Shown here one piece after another: positions 18,262 through 27,443 of a DNA stretch of 64,000 bases. The stretch spans positions 62,001 through 126,000 of the forward strand of contig CAVUVH010000007.1 in assembly GCA_963744735.1 (NCBI GenBank), read 5' to 3'. Positions within the stretch are counted from its first letter, which is position 1, and each line of letters starts with the position of its first letter. Made by a program: the position numbers and the translations under genes. Source of the DNA: RPQJ01 sp963744735. Lineage in GTDB: Bacteria; Pseudomonadota; Gammaproteobacteria; Steroidobacterales; Steroidobacteraceae. A model generated the notes under the pieces. That model worked only from the letters and a program-made list of their open reading frames with translations, was not told where the DNA came from and made no database searches.

Positions 18262-19926
18262 ATGAACAACATGCCCAATGGCGCCCAGGCCCTGATGCGT
18301 ACCCTCGTGGATTCCGGGGTAACCGTCTGCTTCAGCAATCCCGGCACCTCGGAGATGCACTTCGTCGCCGCGCTCGACACCGCGCCCGAGATGCGCGCGG
18401 TGCTCTGCCTGTTCGAGGGCGTGGCCACCGGCGCCGCCGACGGCTATGCCCGCATGGCCGGCAGGCCGGCGGCGACCCTGCTGCACCTGGGCTGTGGCCT
18501 CGGCAACGGGCTGGCCAACCTGCACAACGCGCGCAAGGGCAGGGTGCCCGTCGTCAACATCGTCGGCGACCACGCCACCTATCACGTCAAGTACGACGCC
18601 CAGTTGCAGTCGGACATCGAGACCGTCGCGCGCAACGTGTCGCCCTGGGTGCGCACCTCGCAGAGCACCGGGCAACTGTGCCGCGATGCAGCCGAGGCCG
18701 TTGCCACTTCGATGGGGCCGCCGGGGCAGGTGGCCACGCTGATCCTGCCGGCCGACGTCTCCTGGGGCGAGGGCGGAGTGCCGGCAGCGCCGATGAGCAT
18801 CGCGCCGCCGCCGTGCAACACGGACGACGCCGTCGCCGCGATCGCGCGCGTGCTGCAGGCGGGCGGCAGGAACGCCCTGCTGCTCGGCGGACGGGCGTTG
18901 CGCGAGCCGTCGTTGATGGCTGCCGCGCGCATTGCCGCCCGCACCGGCGTCAAGCTGCTGGCCGAAGTCTTTCCCACGCGTTTCGAGCGAGGCGCCGGCC
19001 TGCCGCGTGTTGAACGCATCGCCTATTTCGCCGAGCTCGCGTCGGTGCAGCTCGCGGACCTGGACAACCTCGTCCTGGTCGACGCCAAGGCGCCGGTGTC
19101 CTTCTTCGCCTATCCCGGCAAGAAGAGCTACCTGGTGCCGGACACCTGCACCGTGCATGAACTGGCGAGCCCGACCCAGGACGCGCTCGGCAGCCTGGAG
19201 AAGCTGGTCCGCAGCGTCGGTGCCGGCGACACCGCGCCCGTCGTCCAGCCTGCGGCACGCCCGGGCCGTCCGCGCGGCAAGTTCACGGCCGACAAGGTCT
19301 GCAAGGCCGTCGCGCACCTGCTGCCCGAGCGCGCGATCATCGTCGACGAGGCGCAGACGTCCGGCGTCATGCTGCCCATGCTGACGGCAGGGGCGCCGCG
19401 CCACGACCTGATCGCCCTGACCGGTGGCGCGATCGGCCAGGGCCTGCCGAGCGCCGTGGGCGCAGCGGTGGCCTGTCCGGATCGTCCGGTCCTGGCGCTG
19501 GTCGGCGACGGCTCGGCGATGTACACGATCCAGGCCCTGTGGACGATGGCGCGCGAGAAGCTCAACGTGGTCGCCATCGTCTTCAACAACCGGGCGTACT
19601 CCATCCTCAACATCGAACTGCAGCGCGTCGGTGCGGCCGAGGCCGGACCGAAGGCGAAAGAGCAGCTCGACCTGCGCAACCCGGCGCTCGATTTCGTGCA
19701 GATGGGCAACAGCATGGGCGTGCCATCGGTGCGCGCAACGACGACCGCGGAGTTCGTCACGGCGCTGGAGCGGGCGTTGAAGACGCCCGGCCCGCACCTG
19801 ATCGACGCCGTGGTGCCGGGCACGATCACCGGGCTGAAGCTCAAGCTGCTGCCCCGCGTGCTCGGTGCGCTGGCCGGCCTGCCGGCGCCGCTCGGCCGCG
19901 CGATCAAGCGCAAGCTGGCGCCCTAG
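18262..19926 (+). CDS. ThDP-dependent enzyme, acetolactate synthase-like
   Basis: 554 residues from ATG 18262, two bases after the OsmC stop with AGGA overlap. The N-terminal Pyr domain contains the ThDP-activating glutamate (FEGVATGAADGYARM, E52). A central domain follows, then the PP domain with LVGDGSAMYTIQALWTMARE, the GDG-x(24-30)-NN cofactor motif ending in IVFNNRAYS. It belongs to the acetolactate synthase large-subunit-like/benzoylformate decarboxylase group, where the substrate cannot be read from sequence. No small regulatory subunit is adjacent, so it is probably not the biosynthetic IlvB. Confidence 0.85.
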   Translation: MNNMPNGAQALMRTLVDSGVTVCFSNPGTSEMHFVAALDTAPEMRAVLCLFEGVATGAADGYARMAGRPAATLLHLGCGLGNGLANLHNARKGRVPVVNIVGDHATYHVKYDAQLQSDIETVARNVSPWVRTSQSTGQLCRDAAEAVATSMGPPGQVATLILPADVSWGEGGVPAAPMSIAPPPCNTDDAVAAIARVLQAGGRNALLLGGRALREPSLMAAARIAARTGVKLLAEVFPTRFERGAGLPRVERIAYFAELASVQLADLDNLVLVDAKAPVSFFAYPGKKSYLVPDTCTVHELASPTQDALGSLEKLVRSVGAGDTAPVVQPAARPGRPRGKFTADKVCKAVAHLLPERAIIVDEAQTSGVMLPMLTAGAPRHDLIALTGGAIGQGLPSAVGAAVACPDRPVLALVGDGSAMYTIQALWTMAREKLNVVAIVFNNRAYSILNIELQRVGAAEAGPKAKEQLDLRNPALDFVQMGNSMGVPSVRATTTAEFVTALERALKTPGPHLIDAVVPGTITGLKLKLLPRVLGALAGLPAPLGRAIKRKLAP

Positions 19927-19942
19927 GGATTTCCCCGCGTCC

Positions 19943-20437
19943 TCAGGACCCGGAGATTCCGCGCAACGCGTCGCGCAGCGCCGGGTCGCTCATCGACGCG
20001 AGCGGCAGCCCGAGCAGTTGCAGCATGCGGTAGCCGATCGCCTGGCGGGTGAGGTCGAATGCCTGCCTGCGGCTGGCGTCGTCGCCGGGTGCATTCGATG
20101 GATCGGGATAGCCCCAGTGCACCTTGACCGGGCTCCCGGGCCAGACCGGGCACACCTCGTTCGCTGCGCTGTCGCAGACCGTGATGACGATCCGCATCGG
20201 TGGCGCGTCGGACGCCGCGAACTCGTCCCAGCTCTTGCTGCGGACACCGGTCGTGGCGATGCCGGCATTCTCGAGCACGGCCAGGGCGAGCGGATTGATC
20301 CGGCCACTGGGCGCGCTGCCCGCGCTGTGGGCCCGGACGTCCAGGCCGAGACGCCGTGCATGGTGGTTCAGCATCGCTTCGGCCAGGACGCTGCGGGCCG
20401 AGTTGTGCGTGCAAAGGATGAGAACGTTGGTGGTCAT
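19943..20437 (-). CDS. arsC: arsenate reductase, low-MW phosphatase type
   Basis: 164 residues from ATG 20437 (AGGGAAG upstream). The N-terminus VLILCTHNSARSVLAEAML is the phosphatase-like P-loop C-x-x-N-S-A-R-S with the catalytic cysteine near residue 10. VITVCDSAANEVCPVWPG supplies two further cysteines of the redox relay, as in thioredoxin-coupled ArsC. It reduces arsenate to arsenite in the cytoplasm. No arsenite efflux gene (arsB/acr3) is in the window. It is the last gene of a minus-strand trio with ModA and a small membrane protein. Confidence 0.9.
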   Translation of the reverse strand: MTTNVLILCTHNSARSVLAEAMLNHHARRLGLDVRAHSAGSAPSGRINPLALAVLENAGIATTGVRSKSWDEFAASDAPPMRIVITVCDSAANEVCPVWPGSPVKVHWGYPDPSNAPGDDASRRQAFDLTRQAIGYRMLQLLGLPLASMSDPALRDALRGISGS

Positions 20438-20484
20438 GTCACTTCCCTCGGTAACGGCTGCCGGACGCGTCGCTCGCCGCCACT

Positions 20485-21252
20485 TCACAGCACCTCGAAT
20501 CCCTGGTCCCCGAATGCCGCCCGCCCGGCCGGGCCCTGCACGAAGTCGAGGAACCGCGAAGCCTCCGCACTCGCGCCGCGGGTCAGCGCAACCGGGTAGA
20601 TGATCGGCAGGTGCGAATCTGCCGGGAAGACATCGATGACGCGGACGTCCTGGTCGGCGCGGGCATCGCTCGCGTACACGATGCCGAGGGGAACCTCGCC
20701 GCGTGCCACGAACATGAGCGCGTGCCGCACATCCTCCGCACGCACCAGGCGATCCTCCACGTCCTGCCAGACACCGAGGCTGGTCAAGGCGCTTCTTGCG
20801 TAGCGTCCCACCGGAACGCTGTCGGGATCGCCGGTGGCGAGCCGCCGGCCGCCGAGCGCCGAAAGCAGGGCAAAGCCCGGTGCGATCTTCAGCTGCAGCG
20901 TGCTGTCGGCGGGTGCAATGAGCACGAGTCGGTTGCCGAGCAGGTCGCGACGCGTCGCCGCGTTGATCCGGCCCCGCTGCTGCAGGTAATCCATCCATGC
21001 CTGGTCCGCGGAGAAGAACACGTCGGCGCCCGCGCCGGCCTCGATCTGCCTGGCCAGCACCGAACTCGCCGCAAACGAGAAACGCACCCTGACCCCCGTC
21101 GATCGCGTGAACTCGTCTCCCAGCTGCTCCAGTGCGTCGGTCAGGGATGCGGCGGCGAAGACGGTCACCGGCCGCGGGACGGGCTCCGTGCCCGTTGCGA
21201 CGGAGAAGAACAACATCGCCACGAGGCCCGCCAGGCAATGTCGAACAGGCAT
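20485..21252 (-). CDS. modA: molybdate ABC transporter substrate-binding protein
   Basis: 255 residues from ATG 21252. A signal peptide (LAGLVAMLFFSVATG) leads into VTVFAAASLTDALEQLG, the ModA N-terminal signature. RFSFAASSVLARQIEAGAGA and ADVFFSADQAWMD match the oxyanion-binding loops; the C-terminal FLDFVQGPAGRAAFGDQGFE closes the fold. It binds molybdate or tungstate in the periplasm. The cognate ModB/ModC are not adjacent but lie 21 kb away at 42.2-43.6 kb. Here the gene sits between a small membrane protein (17 bases upstream) and arsC (47 bases downstream). Confidence 0.9.
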   Translation of the reverse strand: MPVRHCLAGLVAMLFFSVATGTEPVPRPVTVFAAASLTDALEQLGDEFTRSTGVRVRFSFAASSVLARQIEAGAGADVFFSADQAWMDYLQQRGRINAATRRDLLGNRLVLIAPADSTLQLKIAPGFALLSALGGRRLATGDPDSVPVGRYARSALTSLGVWQDVEDRLVRAEDVRHALMFVARGEVPLGIVYASDARADQDVRVIDVFPADSHLPIIYPVALTRGASAEASRFLDFVQGPAGRAAFGDQGFEVL

Positions 21253-21269
21253 GCAACGCACCCGCAAGC

Positions 21270-21764
21270 TCAGCTGCCAGGTTGCGGCGGTCCCTTCAGC
21301 AGCCGCAGCAACGTGCCGCGGCCGAGCACCCGATCCATCTCGGTCATGGTGACGAACGGCAGCAGCAGCATCAGCATCACGATGCACCTGGCGGTGATCT
21401 CCCTGGAGCGTGCGCCGAACTCACCCATGACTTCCGCGACGGAGCGGCCATGAACCTGGCCGACGATGATCTCTTCCACGATCGTCAGCACGACCAGCAG
21501 CAGCAGGAACAGCACCGAACGAATCGCGATGAGTTGCAGCAAGGTCCGTGCGCGGATCCGCGTGCCGATCCGCGCGGCCTCGCCGATCAGGATGAACTTG
21601 CCGAGGATCAGCGCCTTGCCGGCGGCCAGCCCGAGGAGCAGCGGCACGCTCTCGGATCGGCCCATCAGCTCCGAGCGCAGGACAAGCAACGCACAGAAGG
21701 CCAGGAAGAGGTACGAGCTGATGGCCATGTATCGCTGCAGCTCTTCGCGAAGTCGTTCGTGCAT
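21270..21764 (-). CDS. uncharacterised four-helix membrane protein
   Basis: 164 residues with four predicted membrane helices: YMAISSYLFLAFCALLVL, VPLLLGLAAGKALILGKFIL, LIAIRSVLFLLLLVVLTIVE and ITARCIVMLMLLLPFV. I recognise no named family. It begins the minus-strand set with modA and arsC, ending 17 bases before modA. The frame is intact. A charged EAARIGTRIRART loop lies on one side. No function is assigned. Confidence 0.65.
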   Translation of the reverse strand: MHERLREELQRYMAISSYLFLAFCALLVLRSELMGRSESVPLLLGLAAGKALILGKFILIGEAARIGTRIRARTLLQLIAIRSVLFLLLLVVLTIVEEIIVGQVHGRSVAEVMGEFGARSREITARCIVMLMLLLPFVTMTEMDRVLGRGTLLRLLKGPPQPGS

Positions 21765-21920
21765 CGGTCAACCACCAGGCTGGTATCGGATCGGGCAAGT
21801 ATAGGTGCGTTCCTGCGGCCTCGGGGAACTGCCCGGGCCAGGGTCGCGCGCGCCATTTAACCCCGCAATGGCCCGGCCGCCGTTTACAGGCAGGTACACA
21901 CTGACAACGGGGTCCACGCC

Positions 21921-22742
21921 ATGCATCTTCCAATCACCCGCCGCCGCCTGCTCTGCGGGGCCGCCGCCAGCGTGATGCTCGGGGCGGCGGTCGTGCCGTT
22001 CGCCGTCTCCCGCGCGGACGCCCTGGCGCAGGTCGACGTCTACGACCGCAGCGCCGGCGAGGCCTTGCCGACGTACCGGCATCACGGTCGCCAGTACGTC
22101 GAGGGCCAGCCGGGCAATGAATACGCCGTCCGGATCCGCAACTGCAGCGGCCAGCGGTTGCTGGCGGTGCTGAGCGTGGACGGCGTCAATGCGGTCACCG
22201 GCGAGACCGCTTCGCCCGACCAGGCCGGGTACGTCATCGAGCCAGGCGGGTACGTCACGGTGCAGGGCTGGCGCAAGGACCTGGACCGGACTGCGGCGTT
22301 CTACTTCTCCGACCCGGGCGACTCCTATGCCGCGCGAACGGGTCGGCCGCTGGACCTGGGTGTGATCGGCGTGGCGTTGTTCCGCGAGCGCCCGGTCGAG
22401 CGTCCCGGCTGGCTCAGCCGCGAGCGTCGCGCGGACTCGCCGCCCATGCAGGAGCAGGCGCGTTCCAAGGCTGCGGGCGAAGCGGCGGACAGCAATGCAG
22501 CACGGGCACCGGCGGCCACCGCGCAGGCGCCTTCGCTGGGTACGGGTCACGGTCGGGGCGAGTATTCGCCCGTGCAACGGGTCGAGTTCGAGCGTGCCAG
22601 CACGCGGCCCGACGAAATCGTCGCCATCCGCTACGAGCGCCGCGAGACGCTGGTTTCGATGGGTGTACTGCCGCCAGTCCGCGATCGCCCGCGTCATCCC
22701 GATCCTTTTCCGGGAGCGCTGAGTTTCGTGCCCGATCCGTGA
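21921..22742 (+). CDS. secreted Tat-type protein of unknown function
   Basis: 273 residues. The N-terminus TRRRLLCGAAASVMLGAAVV has an arginine run before a hydrophobic stretch and resembles a twin-arginine signal, so a folded periplasmic protein is likely. The mature domain (about residues 40-150) is beta-rich with YAVRIRNCSGQRLLAVLSVD and YVIEPGGYVTVQGWRK. The remainder is low-complexity and basic, ending PFPGALSFVPDP. Its TGA overlaps the GTG of the sigma factor (GTGA), so the two are translationally coupled and it is probably part of the sigma regulon. Confidence 0.65.
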   Translation: MHLPITRRRLLCGAAASVMLGAAVVPFAVSRADALAQVDVYDRSAGEALPTYRHHGRQYVEGQPGNEYAVRIRNCSGQRLLAVLSVDGVNAVTGETASPDQAGYVIEPGGYVTVQGWRKDLDRTAAFYFSDPGDSYAARTGRPLDLGVIGVALFRERPVERPGWLSRERRADSPPMQEQARSKAAGEAADSNAARAPAATAQAPSLGTGHGRGEYSPVQRVEFERASTRPDEIVAIRYERRETLVSMGVLPPVRDRPRHPDPFPGALSFVPDP

Positions 22743-23391
22743 GCCGCGAAGTTGCCGCATCCGTCGCGCGGCTCGATACTGCGCGACGGATGCCGCCCGA
22801 CAACACCGCGATGGAGCCATGCACCGACGAGGCCCTGATGCGCGCCTACGGCCAGGGCGACGCAAGGGCATTCGAGTCGTTGTATGCGCGGCACAAGGGC
22901 GGCACCTACCGCTACTTCCTGCGCCACCTTGCCGGTGACGTCTGCAGTGGCCGAAGAACTGCACCAGGACCTCTGGCTGCGGGTGATCGGCGCGCGCGAG
23001 CGCTATGAGGCGCAGGCGAAGTTCGCGACCTGGCTGTACACGCTGGCCAGGCATCGGCTGGTCGATCACTGGCGTGTGCGCCATGGCGTCGCACTGGCCT
23101 CGCTGGAGGACGATGGAGTCGCCGCACAGGCGGAGGACGCATGCGGTGTCCGTGAACGATGTCGACGACGGGCCGCTGCATGCGACGATCGATGCCGAGA
23201 CGGCGCGCCGGCTGGTGACGGCCCTGGCCGAGGTGCCGCCGCTGCAGCGGGACGCCTTCCTGTTGCACGTCGAGGGCGGGCTTCCGCTCGACGAGATCGC
23301 GCGATTGACGGCCACGTCGGGCGAAACGGTGAAGAGTCGCCTGCGATACGCGTACCGCCGTCTGCGCGCGACGCTGGAGGATCTGCAATGA
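22739..23391 (+). CDS. ECF-type RNA polymerase sigma factor (two extra bases)
   Basis: About 216 residues after removing single-base gains near 22943 and 23142. Region 2 reads DEALMRAYGQGDARAFESLY then ATWLYTLARHRLVDHWR; region 4 contains PPLQRDAFLLHVEGGLPLDE followed by a helix-turn-helix (IARLTATSGETVKSRLRYAY). Both are typical of group 4 (ECF) sigma factors. GTG 22739 overlaps the upstream stop; ATG 22790 or 22811 are alternatives. The downstream anti-sigma start overlaps its stop (ATGA), forming a coupled cassette. The signal sensed is unknown. Confidence 0.82.
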
Positions 23392-24276
23392 GCAATCGCG
23401 ACCGCGAGGATCTGCGCGAGGCGGGACAGGACGCGGCGCTCGAGCGCGCCTGGCGGAATGGGTCGGCCGAACAGCCTTCTGCGCGGGTGGACGCAGCGAT
23501 CCTGGCGGCGGCGCACGAGGCAGTAGCGGACCGCAAGCGGGTCCCGGCCGCGACGCCTGCGCGCGTCCCGCCACGGCAGCGATGGAGTCAATGGGCGCCC
23601 ATGGCGGCCGCCGCGGCCGTCGCGGGGCTGGCGTTCATGCTGGTGCAGACCTTGCCGCGCGATCCGGAGCGGGCGCCGACACCGGCTGCGCAGGAATCTG
23701 CGAAGGCCGCAGCGCCAGCGGGCGCACCGACGCCTGCGCCCGCACGGCCCGATCTTGCCGAGCGGCAGCGGGTGGAGCCTCCGCGCGCGCGTGAAACCGT
23801 CAGTCCCGTGGCGCAGGAGCAAGCGAGTCGCGCTCCACGCGTGATGGCAGCACCACTGATGTTCCGGCGCCCCCTGCCGCGATGCCGGCCGAGAGCACCC
23901 GCGGGCGGGACCGCCGCTGCGTCCCAGGTCCCGCCGGTCGGCAGCAATGAATCGCGCAGCGACGCAAACGCCGCTCGCAGCAAGGCAGTGGATGCAGCAA
24001 TGACTGAGCAGGCTGCAAGTCGCCGAGGAGTGGGTGAAAAAAATCACGGCCCTGCACGCCGCGGGCGACATCGCCGCGGCCGCGGACGCGCTGCGGGCGT
24101 TCCGTGCGACGGTGCCGGACGCGGACCGCCACCTGCCGGAGTCGCTCAGGGAGTGGGCCGGATCGGTGCCGATGACCCGTCCAGTCGACCAATCCGCGAG
24201 GCCGTTCAGCGCGGGATTATGTCAACCAGTCACGCTGCAGCGCAGGATGGCTTGCAGACACGTGGCCGGCGTATAA
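23388..24276 (+). CDS. putative anti-sigma factor, membrane-anchored (frame break)
   Basis: About 295 residues. ATG 23388 overlaps the sigma factor stop. A charged cytoplasmic N-terminus (ALERAWRNGSAEQPSARVDA) precedes one membrane helix (WAPMAAAAAVAGLAFMLVQT, residues 67-86). A long alanine/proline-rich periplasmic region and a short conserved C-terminal segment (KKITALHAAGDIAAAADALR) follow. One extra base near 24013 separates the last segment. The position and topology fit an anti-sigma for the preceding ECF factor; no zinc-binding HxxxCxxC motif is seen. The exact C-terminus is uncertain and could be shorter than 24276. Confidence 0.65.
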
Positions 24277-24331
24277 CCGGGTTGCACGCTGCGCAAGATC
24301 GCGCGGCTGCGAACAAGAGCAGGGGAACATC

Positions 24332-27281
24332 ATGAATCGATTTGCAGCACTCGTGCCGCTGGGCGCGATGATCAGCCTTTCGCTCGCGCACGCGGGCACG
24401 CAACCTCCCGGTCAGGTCAAGGACGAGACGATCGCACTGCCTGGATTGCAGGGCCCGGCGCGCATCGTGCGCGACGTGGACGGCATGCCGCACATCTATG
24501 CCTTCAACCAGCACGATGCCCTCTACCTGCAGGGCTGGGTGCAGGCGCAGGACCGTCTGTTCCAGATCGACGTCCTGCGCCGCCAGGCGAGCGGCACGCT
24601 GGCCGAGCTGGTCGGGCTCGGGCGCGCTCGCCCAGCGACATCGAACTGCGCACGATCGGCCTGGCGCCGCGCCGCCGAGCGCTCGCTCGCCGCGCTGTCG
24701 CCGGCGACGCGGGCCGGCCTGCAGGCCTATGCCGATGGCGTCAATGCCTGGGTGCGCGCGCAACCCGCTGCCCGTGCAGTACGGCGCGCTCGAGATCACG
24801 AAGTTCAAGCCGTGGACACCGCTCGACGGCGCGATCATCGGCAAGGCGCTCGCGTTCAGCCTCTCGTTCGACATCGACACGGGTCCGACCGCAGGACTAC
24901 CAGACGTATGTCGCGAAGCTCGGGCCGCAACTGGCGCAGGCGATGTTCTTCGGCGACGTCTTCCGCTCGGCGCCGTTCGACAAGGCCTCGAGCGTCCCGG
25001 ATGCGACGGGCGCAGCACCGTTCCTGGGCGGTTCGTTCAAGACCAGCGCAGCGGCCGCGGCCGCGAAGTCCTCGTCGGCTGCCGCCGCCGCGATTGCCGC
25101 CGGCGGCGAAGAAGATCGACGCGACGGTCATCGGGGGGCTGCGCGACCTGCGTCGACGCTATGAAGCCGTGCCGTTCCTCAAGAACACGCTGACACGCAC
25201 CGAGCAGCAGATCGGCTCCAACGAATGGGCCGTGGCGGGTTCAAAGACCCGCGATGGACGGCCGCTGGTGGCCAATGACCCGCACCTCGGGCTCGACCTG
25301 CCGGCCACGTTCTACCAGGTGCACCTGGTCGGCCAGACAGGACGGCTTCGATGCCATCGGCAGCAGCGTCACGGGCACGCCGTGGGTCGTGCTCGGCCAG
25401 AACCGTCGCGTCACCTGGGGCGAGACCACCACCGGTTTCGACGTGACCGACACCTACATCGAGCAGCTGGTGCCCGATGCCAGCTCCCCGAGCGGCCTGT
25501 AGTCGCTGTACATGGGCACGCTGGAGAAGGTGATCCCGGTTCCGGTCACCTTCAAGGTCAATGCCCGCAACGGGCTGGGCGATGGCGCCGACACCGTGGT
25601 CACCGTGCCGCCTGGCAATGGCGTGCCCGCCGTGGTGCTGACCCTGCCACGCCGCAACAACGGTCCGGTGATTGCCGACCTCGGAGGCGGCCGCGTGATC
25701 ACGGTGCAGTACGCCGGCTTCAGCGCCACGCGCGAACTCGACACGTTCCGGCTGCTCAACAGCGCGCGCAACCTGGACGACTTCAAGACCGCGCTGCAGT
25801 ACTTCGACGTCGGCTCGCAGAATTTCATCTACGGTGACATCGACGGCAACATCGGCTACTTCACCACCGGTGAAGTGCCGCTGCGCGAAGACCTGCAGGC
25901 CGGCACGGTCAACGGCTCGCCGCCGTGGTTCATCCGCGAGGGGCAGGGCGGCAACGAGTGGCTGCGCGATCCCAACCCGGACCAGTTCAACGGCACGGGC
26001 TACCAGTCGCTGCCTTTCAGCGAAATGCCGCAGACCGTCAACCCGAAGAACGGCTGGGTGGTGAACGCCAACAACGACACTGCCGGCACGACACTCGACA
26101 ACAACCCGATCAACCAGCTGCGGCCAGGCGGACAAGGCATCTATTTCCTCGGCTACTCTTTCGACTTCGGCACGCGTGCCGGTCGCATCACGCAGGCCCT
26201 GCGCGAGCGACTGGCCCAGGGTCCGGTCGATCGCAGCGACATGAAGGCGATCCAGGCAGACGTGAAATTCCTCGATGCCGAGGTGTTCACGCCTTACATC
26301 GTCGGTGCCTTTGACCGCGCGCAGCAATCCGGCGCGCCAGCGGAACTCGCGGCACTGGCCGGCGACGCACGGGTGGCGGAGGCGGTCGGCCGCCTGAGGG
26401 CCTGGAACCACACTGCGCCCACCGGCGTCGCAACCGGGTACGATGCCGCGGACGTCGACGGCAATCGCACACCACCCTCCGCGCAGGAAGTCGCGCACAG
26501 CATTGCCGCGACGATCTACTCGACCTGGCGCGGCCAGGCCGTGGGCAACGCAGTGGACAAGACGCTCGATGGGCTCGGCGTGCCGCGGCCGGGCAGTGGC
26601 GAGGCGCTGAAGGCGCTGCGTCACCTGGTCGAGCGCGACGGCGTCGGTCTCTCGACCGTTGACTTCTTCGCATGGACCGGGCTCGGCACGGCCGAACAGC
26701 GCCGCGACTACGTCATGCTCAAGAGCCTGCAGGACGCGCTGGATCGCCTCGCCGGGCAACTCGTTTTCAGCGGCGTTCAACGGCTCGACCAGCCAGGCGG
26801 ATTACGTCTGGGGCAAGCTCCACCGCATCGTCTTCGACGGCCTGGTCGTCGGCGGGCCGTTCTCGATCCCGAACGCGCAGCTTGGCTTCCCGGCGTCGTT
26901 CCCCGGCTTGCCGGGTCTTGCGGTCGACGGCGGCTTCGGCGTGGTCGATGCTTCGTCGCACAGCATCCGTGCCGCAGCGTCGAACGACTTCATGTTCGGC
27001 TCGCGGCCCGAACCGCCGTTACGTCGGCGTGCCGGGCATGGGCCCAGGTTCGATCGATGCCGAGACGGCCCTGCCTGGCGGCATGAGCGGCGTACTGACG
27101 AGCCCGTTCTACGCCAACCTGCTCGGGCGTTACCTGACCAACGACACCTACCCGCTGCGCACGAACATGGGTGAAGTCATGCAGAACATCTCCTCGCAGC
27201 AGATGTTCCGGCCTGCCGCGCCGGGCAAGAGCGGTGCGGCGCCGCAGGCCTGTCCCAAAGAAGCGGCCGGGCAGCATGTAG
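24332..27281 (+). pseudogene. penicillin acylase family protein, disrupted as given
   Basis: An Ntn-hydrolase of the penicillin G / AHL acylase family. A signal peptide (ISLSLAHAG) precedes RIVRDVDGMPHIYAFNQHDA and QGWVQAQDRLFQIDVLRRQA. The beta chain starts at the conserved GSNEWAVAGSKT, whose serine is the nucleophile after autocleavage, and continues PLVANDPHLGLDLPATFYQV. The reading frame is broken by about nine single-base gains (near 24632, 24642, 24668, 24768, 24893, 25105, 25340, 26757, 27008) plus an in-frame TAG at 25500-25502. An extra base near 27250 would end the gene at TAG 27279; otherwise the frame runs to 27367. Protein sequence is well conserved between breaks. Confidence 0.8.
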
Positions 27282-27290
27282 GCTCGGTAA

Positions 27291-27318
27291 CCTTGCCCGG
27301 GCGCGGGCCCGGGCAAGG
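27291..27318 (+). terminator. perfect 12-bp GC hairpin after penicillin acylase
   Basis: CCTTGCCCGGGC (27291-27302), loop GCGG, and GCCCGGGCAAGG (27307-27318) form a perfect 12-bp stem. There is no T-tract after it. It lies just past an out-of-frame TAG at 27279, which supports that TAG as the true end of the acylase gene and this hairpin as its transcript end. Confidence 0.5.
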
Positions 27319-27443
27319 CCCGTCGATGATGGGGCGACCTGCAACGCGCAGCAAGGGATTGCCGTAGTGCAGCCCATGGGCGCAGGCGCTGACAGCGCCC
27401 GGCTGGCGGCGGCCAGTGCCGGCTGGCCTGTAGTATTCCCCGG

